DNA from: Photobacterium toruni
Lineage (GTDB): Bacteria > Pseudomonadota > Gammaproteobacteria > Enterobacterales > Vibrionaceae
NCBI RefSeq assembly: GCF_024529955.1
Contig: NZ_AP024854.1
Coordinates: 992,001 to 1,056,000, forward strand
Reading direction: 5' to 3'
DNA length: 64,000 bases
Numbering within the stretch: the stretch's first letter is position 1; each line of letters begins with the position of its first letter. Positions 33,524 through 42,927 of the stretch are shown here, piece after piece. The notes beneath the pieces are model-generated. The model saw only the letters and a program-made list of their open reading frames with translations. It did not search any database and had not been told where the DNA came from. Position numbers and translations under genes: made by a program.

Positions 33524-36085
33524 ATGTGTGCTCAATGTAATAATAAAAAAGGCCATATTCATACTGCAAAACCAACTATTGCGACTAAAGCCACTGTTAC
33601 GGTGGTGGCTGCAACGGCTGATTGTTGTTCAAGCGTAAGTACTGATTGCTGCTCGACGAATAAAGATATTGAAGGGTGTGGTGATAATGATACTGAAGGT
33701 CCCGCGGGTTGTTGTTCAACACTATCCTATAGTGCGCTCCATTCAGTAGCTAAAAAGAATGCGTTTACCATTACTGGTGCGCATATATCCGCTAATGATA
33801 ATGTAGTCGCTGAAAATAAACATCAGCATACAGACACTGCTATCGAACACCATAATAATAAAGATCATGTTCATAGTGAGCACGTTCACAGTAAGCAGTG
33901 TTGCTCTGCACCAGCCATGAGTAAAGAACAAGAATTAGCGTTAGAGGCCTCTCTAACAAATAACGCTCATGGCAAAACATTTAGCTGGAAAGTATTAGGC
34001 ATGGATTGCCCTAGTTGTGCCGCTAAACTTGAAAAAGCAATCATGTCATTAGCCGCTGTAGACACCGCGAAAGTGATGTTTGCGACAGAAAAATTAATTG
34101 TTAATATTCATGATAATCAGCAAGCAGATACTGAAATGCTTAAAGCTGAGATAGAAAACAAATCCAAACAAACAGGTTTTACGTTAGTTTCTACTACAAC
34201 GAAAACCGCAGATTTACCAACTGAATCATTTTTACGTCAGCATTTGTCTGTAATTATTATTGCATTGATGATGGTGATCTCTTTTGTCTTAAATAAAACG
34301 GTTTCGGCTGAAGCTGGATTATTTGCGTTTACGTTGACGACCATTGTTGGTTTATTCCCGATTTTAAAAAAAGCCATTGTTTTAACTAAATCAGGCACGC
34401 CATTTTCTATTGAGACATTAATGTCCGTTGCAGCAATAGGTGCTTTATACCTGGGTGAAACGGCAGAAGCGGCAATGGTTATCTTTTTGTTCCTCATTGG
34501 CGAACAACTTGAAGGTTATGCAGCTTCTCGAGCACGTAGTGGTGTAAAAGCATTAATGGATTTAGTGCCAGAAGAAGCAACGGTTATTTTAGCTGATGGC
34601 ACTAAAACTAAAATATCTGCAGCAGAGTTAAAACCTGGTGATGTGATTGAAGTTGTACCGGGTGAACGTTTACCCGCTGATGGTCAAATTTTGGATGTTA
34701 TTGCCAGTTTTGATGAAAGTGCATTAACGGGTGAATCAGTTCCTGTTGAGCGAACACCGGGCGAAAAAGTCATGGCGGGTAGCATGGCATCTGATAAAGT
34801 GGTGCGCTTAACCATTATTTCAGCTCAAGGTGATAATGCGATTGATCGTATATTGCATATGATTGAAGATGCCGAATCACGTAAAGCGCCCTTGGAGCGG
34901 TTCCTTGATAAATTCAGTCGCTGGTACACTCCAAGCATGATTTTATTAGCAGCGTTAGTGGTTGTTATTCCCCCGTTAGTGTTTGGCCAATCTTGGGATG
35001 AATGGATTTATAAAGGCTTAGCATTATTATTGATTGCTTGTCCGTGTGCGTTAGTTATTTCAACCCCTGCGGCAATTACATCTGGTTTAGCGGCGGCAGC
35101 TCGTCGTGGGGCGCTTATTAAAGGTGGTGCTGCGTTAGAACAATTGGGTCATATTGAAGTCGTTGCGTTTGATAAAACAGGTACACTTACTGAAGGTAAG
35201 CCTATTGTTACGGATATGATTTGTTGGGATAACGACGCAGATAAACTATTACGTCAAGCCGCTGCTATTGAAGTGGGGTCGTTACATCCATTGGCAAAAG
35301 CGGTTGTTAACAGAGCACAACAACAGCAGCTTAGTATTATTGAAGCGACTGAACGTGAAACTTTAGTTGGACGCGGTATTCAAGGGATCACGGAAGGTGA
35401 TGCGTTTTTATTATGTGCCGCTGATCGGTTACCTGCTGCTATTGTTTTGACTACAGAACAGCAACAGCAAGCAACGGATTTAGAAAACGAAGGCAAAACG
35501 CTGGTGGTTGCGGTTCGTAATGCACAGCCTGTCGGTTTAGTGGCATGGCGAGATAATTTACGAGAAGATGCATTAGTTGCAGTTGAAAAGCTTAAACAGC
35601 TTGGTATTCAATCGGTAATGTTAACGGGTGATAATTCTCGTGCTGCAGCTGCCATTGCAAAAGAAATCAATATTGATTTTCGCGCTGGTTTATTACCTGC
35701 TGATAAAGTGACTGAAATTCGTAAACTTAATGATGAACATAGTGTTGCGATGATTGGTGATGGCATTAATGATGCTCCTGCAATGAAAACTGCCACTATT
35801 GGTATTGCAATGGGCGGTGGTACAGATGTTGCGCTGGAAACCGCTGATGCAGCCATTACGCATAATCGCCTAGCTGAATTACCAGTAATGATTGAATTAT
35901 CACGTGCTACCTTAAATAACATTCGACAGAATATTGGTCTTGCTCTGGGTCTTAAAGGTATTTTCTTGGTGACAACGGTACTTGGTGTTACGGGATTATG
36001 GGTGGCAGTATTAGCCGATAGTGGCGCTACAGCATTAGTTACTTTAAATGCTTTGCGACTATTACGCTTTAAGCCAAAAGAATAA
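33524..36085 (+). CDS. zntA: Zn/Cd/Pb-exporting P1B-type ATPase with Cys/His-rich N-terminus
   Basis: An 853-residue inner-membrane metal pump. The first 150 residues are a Cys/His-rich extension with CAQC, four CC pairs and a His-rich stretch (HQHTD, EHHNNKDHVHSEHVHSKQCC). Then come an HMA domain with Cys162-x-x-Cys165 (GMDCPSCAAKLEKA), eight helices with the metal motif Cys506-Pro-Cys508 (ACPCAL), phospho-acceptor Asp550 in DKTGT, the HPLAKA motif and the GDGINDAPAM hinge. CPC with these features fits the Zn/Cd/Pb branch rather than the copper branch. The third of three tandem ATGs (33524) has the best spacing from AAGGAG at 33511. Confidence 0.9.
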   Translation: MCAQCNNKKGHIHTAKPTIATKATVTVVAATADCCSSVSTDCCSTNKDIEGCGDNDTEGPAGCCSTLSYSALHSVAKKNAFTITGAHISANDNVVAENKHQHTDTAIEHHNNKDHVHSEHVHSKQCCSAPAMSKEQELALEASLTNNAHGKTFSWKVLGMDCPSCAAKLEKAIMSLAAVDTAKVMFATEKLIVNIHDNQQADTEMLKAEIENKSKQTGFTLVSTTTKTADLPTESFLRQHLSVIIIALMMVISFVLNKTVSAEAGLFAFTLTTIVGLFPILKKAIVLTKSGTPFSIETLMSVAAIGALYLGETAEAAMVIFLFLIGEQLEGYAASRARSGVKALMDLVPEEATVILADGTKTKISAAELKPGDVIEVVPGERLPADGQILDVIASFDESALTGESVPVERTPGEKVMAGSMASDKVVRLTIISAQGDNAIDRILHMIEDAESRKAPLERFLDKFSRWYTPSMILLAALVVVIPPLVFGQSWDEWIYKGLALLLIACPCALVISTPAAITSGLAAAARRGALIKGGAALEQLGHIEVVAFDKTGTLTEGKPIVTDMICWDNDADKLLRQAAAIEVGSLHPLAKAVVNRAQQQQLSIIEATERETLVGRGIQGITEGDAFLLCAADRLPAAIVLTTEQQQQATDLENEGKTLVVAVRNAQPVGLVAWRDNLREDALVAVEKLKQLGIQSVMLTGDNSRAAAAIAKEINIDFRAGLLPADKVTEIRKLNDEHSVAMIGDGINDAPAMKTATIGIAMGGGTDVALETADAAITHNRLAELPVMIELSRATLNNIRQNIGLALGLKGIFLVTTVLGVTGLWVAVLADSGATALVTLNALRLLRFKPKE

Positions 36086-36128
36086 TAGAACTAATAATAT
36101 AATCATCTTAATCTGACATGATCACGAT

Positions 36129-36163
36129 AAGCAGAATAGTTTAAACACTATTCTGCTTTTTTA
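36129..36163 (+). terminator. Terminator after zntA
   Basis: 12-bp stem AAGCAGAATAGT / ACTATTCTGCTT with a 6-base loop and a T run. Confidence 0.92.
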
Positions 36164-36304
36164 TTTATAACGATTCTTACACGAAAATAATCGCGGTAAA
36201 CGTTATGATGAAGTTACTTTTTTTTGTGATGAGTTCGATAGGTAAACGTTTTGTTGTGATCTACATCTGGTTATTTTGTAACTAAAAATTATATTGCTTT
36301 TGGT

Positions 36305-36326
36305 TAATGTGAATTAGCTCACTAAA
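36305..36326 (+). promoter_or_regulatory. CRP-binding site upstream of udp
   Basis: TGTGA-ATTAGC-TCACT (core 36308-36323) matches the TGTGA-N6-TCACA consensus at 9 of 10 positions. udp is CRP/CytR-controlled in E. coli, and a CytR-like GTTGCGT occurs downstream at 36383-36389. Confidence 0.75.
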
Positions 36327-36360
36327 AACAGTTCCAGCTTCCGTTATCGTTACATTAGGT

Positions 36361-36406
36361 TTTGACAGACGTTGTTGTTATGTTGCGTATTACGTTTACT
36401 GTCAAA
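36361..36406. repeat. Inverted repeat in the udp promoter region
   Basis: TTTGACAG (36361-36368) and CTGTCAAA (36399-36406) form perfect 8-base arms around 30 bases that include the CytR-like GTTGCGT. The left arm contains a TTGACA that could serve as a -35 element. It may be part of a repression loop or chance. Confidence 0.35.
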
Positions 36407-36477
36407 GCACAATAATTAACGATAATTATCCATCTCTGTTCCTACAATCAGAGCGATTAAATTTAAAGGGTATCATT

Positions 36478-37245
36478 ATGTCTGACAATAAAGTATTCCA
36501 CCTAGGTGTTAATAAAGCTGATCTTAACGGCGCTGAGTTAGCGATTATTCCTGGTGATCCTGCTCGTGTAGAAAAAATTGCCAACCTAATGGAAAACCCT
36601 GAATTTCTAGCAAGTGCTCGTGAATACACTGTGTACCGTGCACAGTTAGACGGCAAGCCTGTTGTTATTTGTTCTACTGGTATTGGCGGTCCATCAACGT
36701 CTATCGCAGTAGAAGAGCTTGCACAATTAGGGGTTAATACTTTCCTTCGTGTAGGTACAACTGGTGCTATTCAACCAAATATTAATCCTGGCGATATGAT
36801 TGTAACAACAGGTTCTGTTCGTCTTGATGGTGCAAGTCTTCACTTTGCGCCAATGGAATTCCCAGCAGTTGCTGATTTCACCGTTGCAACAGCAATGAAG
36901 CAAGCATGTGATGATGCTGGTGCAACTGTACACACGGGTGTAACTGCTTCTAGTGATACTTTCTACCCAGGTCAAGAGCGTTATGACACATTTTCTGGCC
37001 GTGTAGTACGTCGCTTCCAAGGCTCGATGAAAGAGTGGCAGGAAATGGGTGTGCTTAATTTTGAAATGGAATCTGCAACACTATTAACTATGTGTGCAAG
37101 TTCTGGTTTACGTGCAGGTTGTGTTGCGGGCGTTATCATTAACCGTACGCAAAAAGAAATTCCTGATCACGCAACATTGAAAGCAACTGAAGCACGTTCA
37201 ATTAAGATTGTTGTTGAAGCTGCACGTAAAATGTTAACTAAATAA
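36478..37245 (+). CDS. udp: Uridine phosphorylase
   Basis: Phosphorolysis of uridine to uracil and ribose-1-phosphate in nucleoside salvage. The 255-residue NP-I family protein has the phosphate-binding [13 protein letters not shown], the [16 protein letters not shown] segment, [18 protein letters not shown] and the ribose-binding NFEMESATL, all canonical for Udp. The start is supported by AAAGGG upstream. The CRP site suggests induction when glucose is low. Confidence 0.95.
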   Translation: MSDNKVFHLGVNKADLNGAELAIIPGDPARVEKIANLMENPEFLASAREYTVYRAQLDGKPVVICSTGIGGPSTSIAVEELAQLGVNTFLRVGTTGAIQPNINPGDMIVTTGSVRLDGASLHFAPMEFPAVADFTVATAMKQACDDAGATVHTGVTASSDTFYPGQERYDTFSGRVVRRFQGSMKEWQEMGVLNFEMESATLLTMCASSGLRAGCVAGVIINRTQKEIPDHATLKATEARSIKIVVEAARKMLTK

Positions 37246-37288
37246 GCGGTTATTTAATAATAAAACAGATTGATTTGATCTCTATTTT

Positions 37289-37316
37289 AAGGGCCGACAG
37301 TATTGTCGGCCTTTTT
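37289..37316 (+). terminator. Terminator after udp
   Basis: GGCCGACA / TGTCGGCC stem with loop GTAT, flanked by A and T runs. Confidence 0.92.
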
Positions 37317-37441
37317 ATATTCAGGGGAAAATGGTGATTCTAAATCGTGCTATTAATATATTATGGTTTAGCTATGAATTTAACCATTGGTTCTATTTTG
37401 AGGTAGAATAGTATTTTGTTGGGCTTAGTGAAGTTATAAAC

Positions 37442-37672
37442 ATGATTGATTATAAAATTATATTTCCAAATGGACGTCAAGATACCATCGCATTACCTAT
37501 TTCACCTGTATTGCAGATGAAAATTGCTTATTTAGATGATGTGTTTGTTGTAAGAGATATTATTGCAACGGTAGGGGAAAACAACACTATAGTAACATTA
37601 GTATTGGATGATGGTCAGCATCATACGCAGAAGCCACAAGCAGCAGGCGTTGTTTTTAATCGACTTGGATAA
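37442..37672 (+). CDS. Small hypothetical protein
   Basis: A 76-residue protein I do not recognise. It looks like a compact beta-rich fold (MIDYKIIFPNGRQDTIALP, then DDVFVVRDIIATVGENNTIVTLVLDDG), with no membrane segment, Cys pair or known motif. Amino-acid composition and codon use are like the neighbours, supporting a real gene. The ribosome binding site is weak. It is convergent with the Card1-like nuclease gene, from which a bidirectional terminator separates it. Confidence 0.6.
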   Translation: MIDYKIIFPNGRQDTIALPISPVLQMKIAYLDDVFVVRDIIATVGENNTIVTLVLDDGQHHTQKPQAAGVVFNRLG

Positions 37673-37716
37673 GCAACGTTAAACGGCATTAAGCGTCACT
37701 CAATCATTGATTCAAT

Positions 37717-37750
37717 AAAAAGGCCTTCTGTGAAAAAGGCCTTTTTTGTT
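37717..37750. terminator. Bidirectional terminator
   Basis: AAAAAGGCC pairs with GGCCTTTTT, with extra A/T pairing. It lies between the convergent small gene and the CARF nuclease gene. Confidence 0.8.
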
Positions 37751-37769
37751 TAATAAATATTATCGATAA

Positions 37770-38936
37770 TTATGCGAGGTTATGTGCTTGACCGCCAGCA
37801 CCTTTAAGCCAATCATGCAGGTGAGTATATAATTCACCTAGTTGATCAGGACCAATAATCGCTAATCCTAAATCTTGTGCGCGAACTAAATCGTGATGAC
37901 GTAAAGGACGGAAACTTACAAGCATTGCACGTGCTTGTAGGCCACCAAGTAGGTCACGTAATGATTCTAGTTTGTATAAGGTATCATCACCATCGTCACG
38001 CATACCTTTGGTCTTACATTCAATAATGTGTAGTTTATTATTAACGATAGTTGCGACATCAAGCTCATTACGAACTTCACGCTCACCAATTTTACGGTAA
38101 ACCTGCACTCCTAAAGAGTGATCTTGAATTGTTGGTAATTCGTTTTGAATTGCACGAACAGTACTGTGAACTAAGTTTTCTAGCCATTCACCGTTAGCGA
38201 AACGACGCGCTTCTTCATGCTTAAATGTCAATATACCATCGTGGTATGTTGCAAGGCCTATTTCCTCAAGATCGTTCAGTAACGTTCCTAATTCTTTATA
38301 GCCTTGTTGCTTTTCACTAAGAGCAACATTGAGGACTTGTTCTTTACGACAGGTTGTCGCTAGATAATTGAGGGTTGCTAAACCTGGGCCTAATTCTAGT
38401 GCAGAGCTCGCCCAGCGTTGACCTAGCTCCCATAATTGGTCGTTGAGAGATTCTGGCATTGGGTTGTCAGATAGCTCACAACGCGCACCAAAAATAGTTA
38501 AATAATCAGAAATTTGAATACGATCTTGAACTTGTTGTTGCTCACGATCATTAGGGAATAGCCAGCACATTTCATCACTGAATGGTTCAATAACGTAGAT
38601 TGGCCAATGGAAAGAGCGGAATACTTCATAAGCGGATAATAAACGGTGACGTAAACCACAGCTTGCATTGAACCACACATCACGGCTGTCTTGTTTTAAT
38701 TGATCAGCCAGTTGGTTCAAACGGTGTCGAATCTGAGTGACATTAATGATGTCGGGAATAATAAAAAATTCAACAATAATATTACGTGAAGTTAAAATAG
38801 AAGCGAGTCGATCATATTGTTGTTGTTGTTTTTCTGTACCAATAAATATCATTTTATCCGCAGGTACTGCTTCATCTAATAATGGAGTGATCAGACGGAC
38901 TGGATCCTGATCAATAATGCCAACGTGAGTAATCAT
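37770..38936 (-). CDS. CARF-domain nuclease of the DUF1887 family (Card1/Can2-like)
   Basis: A 388-residue protein closely resembling V. cholerae VC1899, the structural prototype of DUF1887. The N-terminal CARF domain (about 1-150) contains HVGIIDQDPVRLITPLLDE and the ligand-pocket-like FNASCGLRHRLLSAYEVF. A winged-helix-like middle (about 165-260) precedes a C-terminal PD-(D/E)xK nuclease with Asp293 (NELDVATIV), Glu306 and Lys308 (HIIECKTKG). Characterised relatives Card1/Can2 are switched on by cyclic tetra-adenylate from type III CRISPR complexes and cut single-stranded or nicked DNA/RNA. No cas gene is nearby, so the activator is unknown. The ATG at 38936 follows AAGGA; a GTG at 38957 was rejected. 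Confidence 0.9.
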   Translation of the reverse strand: MITHVGIIDQDPVRLITPLLDEAVPADKMIFIGTEKQQQQYDRLASILTSRNIIVEFFIIPDIINVTQIRHRLNQLADQLKQDSRDVWFNASCGLRHRLLSAYEVFRSFHWPIYVIEPFSDEMCWLFPNDREQQQVQDRIQISDYLTIFGARCELSDNPMPESLNDQLWELGQRWASSALELGPGLATLNYLATTCRKEQVLNVALSEKQQGYKELGTLLNDLEEIGLATYHDGILTFKHEEARRFANGEWLENLVHSTVRAIQNELPTIQDHSLGVQVYRKIGEREVRNELDVATIVNNKLHIIECKTKGMRDDGDDTLYKLESLRDLLGGLQARAMLVSFRPLRHHDLVRAQDLGLAIIGPDQLGELYTHLHDWLKGAGGQAHNLA

Positions 38937-39173
38937 AATAATCCTTAATGCGCCCACATACTGGGCGTAATATGGTGATGCGCATTAAATAAAAGAAATG
39001 CAAAAGTAAGTGTGCGCAACACATCTAAGATAAGTATATGAGGTTTTTAAGTGAAAAATTCAAGTCATCTTTTATAGACTAATTATTGTGATAAATATGA
39101 AGATTATTATCTATTCAATTATTTTGTCTAATAGTCTATTTTTAATCATTTTTTTTATCTAATTAATGTTTTT

Positions 39174-39209
39174 TAAAAAAAATACCATCGTTATTAATGG
39201 TATTTTTTT
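39174..39209. terminator. Terminator after the LysE-type gene
   Basis: AATACCAT / ATGGTATT stem with an 8-base loop, flanked by A and T runs, 28 bases past the end of the minus-strand exporter gene. Confidence 0.85.
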
Positions 39210-39236
39210 GTTGGAAACATAGTTATCAATAATAAA

Positions 39237-39887
39237 TTACATGCTTGGAGGGGTTGGTAATTGTGACGCTAATAGCCAAATAGCAAGAATAAAGAAGATT
39301 AAGCCCATAAATTTATGCTGGTTATTACGGAATTTTTCATTTTTCAATAACGATTTTCCGAAGATACCAATAGTTGTAACTAAAAACAGATTAAACAATA
39401 GCCCTAATACATTCAGTAGTAATCCAAGAACTAGCATCTGCTCGCCAGAGGACGTTGCAACATGAGTTGAAACAAATTGTGGTAAGAACAACACAAAGAA
39501 AATAAGAGCTTTAGGATTAAGAAGATTAGTAAAGACAGCGCGGCGGTATAATGTTGACGCCATTTTATTAGATTGCGCTAATTCTTGAGGTGCGTCATCT
39601 GGATGGCTGCGCATACAATCCCAGCCCATTTTTAATAAATACGCACCACCAACTAAGCGTAAAATATGCAATGCGATTGGATTCATTGCAATAAGTGCTG
39701 AAACTCCAAGCGCTGCTAAAATAGTTAATAAAATACCAGAAGTTGCATTACCTAAGCTCGCATAAATACCGACTTTTCGACCGTAAGTTAAGCTTGAACT
39801 GGCAATGAGTAGCATGTCAGGTCCAGGAATGAGGAGTAGAGCAATCACAGCGGTGAGGTAAAGCGGTAAGACATTTAAATCAATCAT
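39237..39887 (-). CDS. LysE/RhtB-family amino-acid exporter
   Basis: A 216-residue inner-membrane protein with about six helices and the family blocks ALLLIPGPDMLLIASSSLTYGRKVGIYASLGNATSG near the N-terminus, LRLVGGAYLLKMGWDCMR and FLLNPKALIFFVLFLPQFV-type (here TNLLNPKALIFFVLFLPQFV). RhtB relatives export threonine, homoserine, leucine or other amino acids. Which one is handled here cannot be told. It probably has its own promoter, since a terminator lies between it and the next minus-strand gene. Confidence 0.88.
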   Translation of the reverse strand: MIDLNVLPLYLTAVIALLLIPGPDMLLIASSSLTYGRKVGIYASLGNATSGILLTILAALGVSALIAMNPIALHILRLVGGAYLLKMGWDCMRSHPDDAPQELAQSNKMASTLYRRAVFTNLLNPKALIFFVLFLPQFVSTHVATSSGEQMLVLGLLLNVLGLLFNLFLVTTIGIFGKSLLKNEKFRNNQHKFMGLIFFILAIWLLASQLPTPPSM

Positions 39888-40146
39888 GGTAAAAACAACG
39901 TTATAGTGTAGAAGTCTATATTTTACACAATAAATAGTTCCATTCCATGAGTTACAAGCAATAGGGGGTGTTTTTTACTGCCTTTTCTTGATTGTGTATG
40001 TTAATCGTCTTTTTTAGGTTATTAGCTTGTTAATGGCTTTGTTTGGATATTAAGCAGAAGGAAAGACTGATCACTTACAATAAAGCAATACTGTTGATGT
40101 GATCAGTGGATGATTCGCGTTATTAATTTATTTTGATTAACTTTTA

Positions 40147-40338
40147 TTATGCTTTCTTGCTATGGAAATGGAAACGCTCATGAAAGTAAGCTTTTAGATG
40201 TTCTTCCATATTATGAACTTTATCATCAATGGCATCACAAAGAACCGCATCATTGTTCATCGCATTAACACGGTTAATAACCATTTCTTCAATGGCTGAT
40301 TTTTGTGCTTCTGTTAGTTGGGGCTGTTGAGTTGTCAT
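40147..40338 (-). CDS. Small hypothetical protein, 63 residues
   Basis: A soluble, probably alpha-helical protein (TEAQKSAIEEMVINRVNAMNN, then DAIDDKVHNMEEHLKAYFHE) with a His/Lys-rich end (FHFHSKKA). An AAGGAT Shine-Dalgarno lies 9 bases before the ATG, which supports translation. I do not recognise the family. It stands alone between the LysE-type exporter and the U32 gene. Confidence 0.6.
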   Translation of the reverse strand: MTTQQPQLTEAQKSAIEEMVINRVNAMNNDAVLCDAIDDKVHNMEEHLKAYFHERFHFHSKKA

Positions 40339-40566
40339 TATTGTTTTTATCCTTATTGTTTCGATTAATCAGTAAAAGATTTGAATCTATGCATAGTATC
40401 GATCTTTATTTAAAGAAGGAATATTTGTAAAAATTGTTTGCGAATAAAAAAGTGATTAAATCTGATTGTCAGCGGCGATTTATTTTTCAAAATTGGACTT
40501 CATCGCCCTCATGAGTAGAATAGCCGTTCACAAAATTGATACGTTTTTTGAAAGGCACGGTTATAA

Positions 40567-42828
40567 ATGGGTAATAACGCGATGAGAAGTAACTTTGAGT
40601 TGTTAGCTCCAGGCGGTGATATTGAGTCGATTAAAGCGGCTATCGTTGCGGGTGCGAATGCTATTTATTGTGGATTAGATAATTTTAATGCCCGTAATCG
40701 TGCAACGAATATTACTTTTGAAGATTTAAATGGCATCGTTCGTGTTGCGCATCAACGCGATTGTAAGATTTTTCTTACGCTTAATATCATGATCTTAGAA
40801 AGTGAAATTCCAGCTGTTATTCGATTATTAAATAAATTAGTTAACACTAAAATTGATGGTGTGATCTTACAAGATTTAGGCTTGTTTCATCTTATTAAAC
40901 AGCATTTTCCAACGCTTGATGTTCATGCATCTACGCAAGTAAATAGCCATAATGAAGGTCAGATTTTATTTATGGGGCAGCTTAATGCAAGCCGTGTAAA
41001 TTTATCACGTGAACTTAACATTAAAGAAATAAAACATTTAGCGCAGTTTGGTCATCAGCACAATGTACTGATGGAAGTATTTGTGCATGGCTCATATTGC
41101 ATTGGCTTTTCAGGTTTGTGTTATATCAGTTCGGCTAAAAATGGTAACTCGGGTAACCGTGGTCGTTGTAGTCAGCCGTGTCGAGATCAATACCAAACTA
41201 CGGCGGTTGGTAAAGATTATCCGCTCAATATGAAAGACAATTCTGCGTTTTCAAATTTAGAAGAACTTGCAGATGCTGGCGTATATTCATTAAAGGTGGA
41301 AGGGCGCATCAAAAAATCACATTACGTTTATACCGTAGTGGATAATTGGAGTCGTCAACTAGACAATTATTGTAATCAAAAACCGCTATTGGCAGATACG
41401 CGTGAACTATATACCGTATTTAATCGCGATTTTTCTAACTCATACTTAATGGGTGATATTAATAAAGCGATGTTTATCGATAATCCGCGTGATAATTCAG
41501 TCGATCATTTTGCACAGATCGCGAATGCGAAATCTGAAACTGACATTCAAGCGGTTAAACAAAAGTTATATGATGATAAAACGACGATCATCCAGACTGT
41601 TGAAGAACGAATTGCAGATTTAGATATTAGCTTATTAGCATTAGAGTTGACGATTATCGGTCAAGTAGAACAACCATTGACTATTCGAGTAACAACGCCA
41701 TTGCAGCAGTTTGAGGTCGCTTCTACGTCGTTATTACGTCAGTCCGATAATACAGTGCTTGATAGTGATTGTTTTGAAAAACGCTTCCGTAGCTTAAATA
41801 ATGGCGAATACTTATTATCACCGATGGATTTAACGCAATTAGCGGCTGATGTGGTGGTGCCGTTTAAAGAATTAACGCAAATGCGCGATCAGATTGCGTG
41901 TGTATTAAATGGCAATCAACCATTAGTTGAGCCTGTAGAGTTAGCTAAAGCCGTTCGTAAACCACAAATGGAGATCACATCACGGTTATCAGTGTTGATC
42001 GCTAACTCTGCTGATATTGCTGCTGTGAGCCAACCAGAGACTACGGTGTATTATCAATTACCGGAAGCGATGGCAATGGAAGGACTAAAGTTAGTTGCTC
42101 TGTTCCAAGAAAATCCGCATCTTATTCCTTGGTTCCCAGCAATTTTGATTGGTGATAACTACCAAGCAGCAGTGACGTTTCTAGAGCAAGTGAAGCCATT
42201 ACGCATTGTGACCAATAATAGTGGTGTAGGGTATGCAGCGCACCAGTTAGGTTTAGCGTGGATAGCAGGTCCACAAATGAACATCAGTAATAGCTTGAGC
42301 CTTGAGTGCTTGCAGCAAGAATTTGGTTGTGTAGGGGCGTTTATTTCTAATGAGATAAAACGCTCGCAAATTAAACCAATTACTGCGCCAGCTGGGTTTG
42401 AATTGTATTACAGCATTTATCATCCAATGATGTTATTAATGAGCCGTCAGTGTTTATTCCATCAAACTGTAGGCTGTAAGAAAAAGCGTTTTGACGATAA
42501 GTGCTTACGCAAGTGTGATAAATCAGCATCGATCATTAATCTGACTGAAGCGTCATTTGTGGTTGATAAACAGCGCGGTGATCATAATGCGTTATATAAT
42601 CCAAACAACTTTTTAAATCTTGATATTGTCGATGAGATTAAGAATAAGTTTACGGGCTTTATGATTGATTTGCGCGATATTAAAACTGACACTCAAGTGA
42701 CAGTAACTAAAGCGGAATTGACGGCGTTATTTAATCAGTATGTTGCGGGTAATAATGAACTTACACGTAGTGAAATTGAAGCGGTTGTTATTGGGAATAC
42801 CTGTAATCAGTACATCAAAGGCTTGTAA
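40567..42828 (+). CDS. Peptidase U32-family protein (RlhA/YdcP-like)
   Basis: A 753-residue protein with a TIM-barrel-like U32 domain (ELLAPGGDIESIKAAIVAGANAIYCGLDNFNARN; DVHASTQVNSHNEGQ) and the Cys-rich signature SGLCYISSAKNGNSGNRGRCSQPCRDQ that binds iron-sulfur in characterised members. A C-terminal region has another Cys cluster (GCKKKRFDDKCLRKCDKS). Despite the name, studied members are RNA or ubiquinone hydroxylation enzymes; E. coli RlhA (YdcP) hydroxylates 23S rRNA C2501. It is about 100 residues longer than RlhA, so orthology is unsure. An ATG at 40582 is an alternative start. Confidence 0.82.
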   Translation: MGNNAMRSNFELLAPGGDIESIKAAIVAGANAIYCGLDNFNARNRATNITFEDLNGIVRVAHQRDCKIFLTLNIMILESEIPAVIRLLNKLVNTKIDGVILQDLGLFHLIKQHFPTLDVHASTQVNSHNEGQILFMGQLNASRVNLSRELNIKEIKHLAQFGHQHNVLMEVFVHGSYCIGFSGLCYISSAKNGNSGNRGRCSQPCRDQYQTTAVGKDYPLNMKDNSAFSNLEELADAGVYSLKVEGRIKKSHYVYTVVDNWSRQLDNYCNQKPLLADTRELYTVFNRDFSNSYLMGDINKAMFIDNPRDNSVDHFAQIANAKSETDIQAVKQKLYDDKTTIIQTVEERIADLDISLLALELTIIGQVEQPLTIRVTTPLQQFEVASTSLLRQSDNTVLDSDCFEKRFRSLNNGEYLLSPMDLTQLAADVVVPFKELTQMRDQIACVLNGNQPLVEPVELAKAVRKPQMEITSRLSVLIANSADIAAVSQPETTVYYQLPEAMAMEGLKLVALFQENPHLIPWFPAILIGDNYQAAVTFLEQVKPLRIVTNNSGVGYAAHQLGLAWIAGPQMNISNSLSLECLQQEFGCVGAFISNEIKRSQIKPITAPAGFELYYSIYHPMMLLMSRQCLFHQTVGCKKKRFDDKCLRKCDKSASIINLTEASFVVDKQRGDHNALYNPNNFLNLDIVDEIKNKFTGFMIDLRDIKTDTQVTVTKAELTALFNQYVAGNNELTRSEIEAVVIGNTCNQYIKGL

Positions 42829-42865
42829 TAACGAGTGGTGAAGATAAGACAGTATTCAGTATAAT

Positions 42866-42903
42866 AAAGCCCCGCAGGAGATGATCCTGCGGGGCTTTTT
42901 ATT
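42866..42903. terminator. Terminator after the U32 gene
   Basis: Perfect 14-bp GC-rich stem (42866-42879 with 42885-42898), 5-base loop and T run. It may also serve the convergent TMAO reductase gene. Confidence 0.93.
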
Positions 42904-42927
42904 ATCTAAATAATAGCGGGCTATTAA

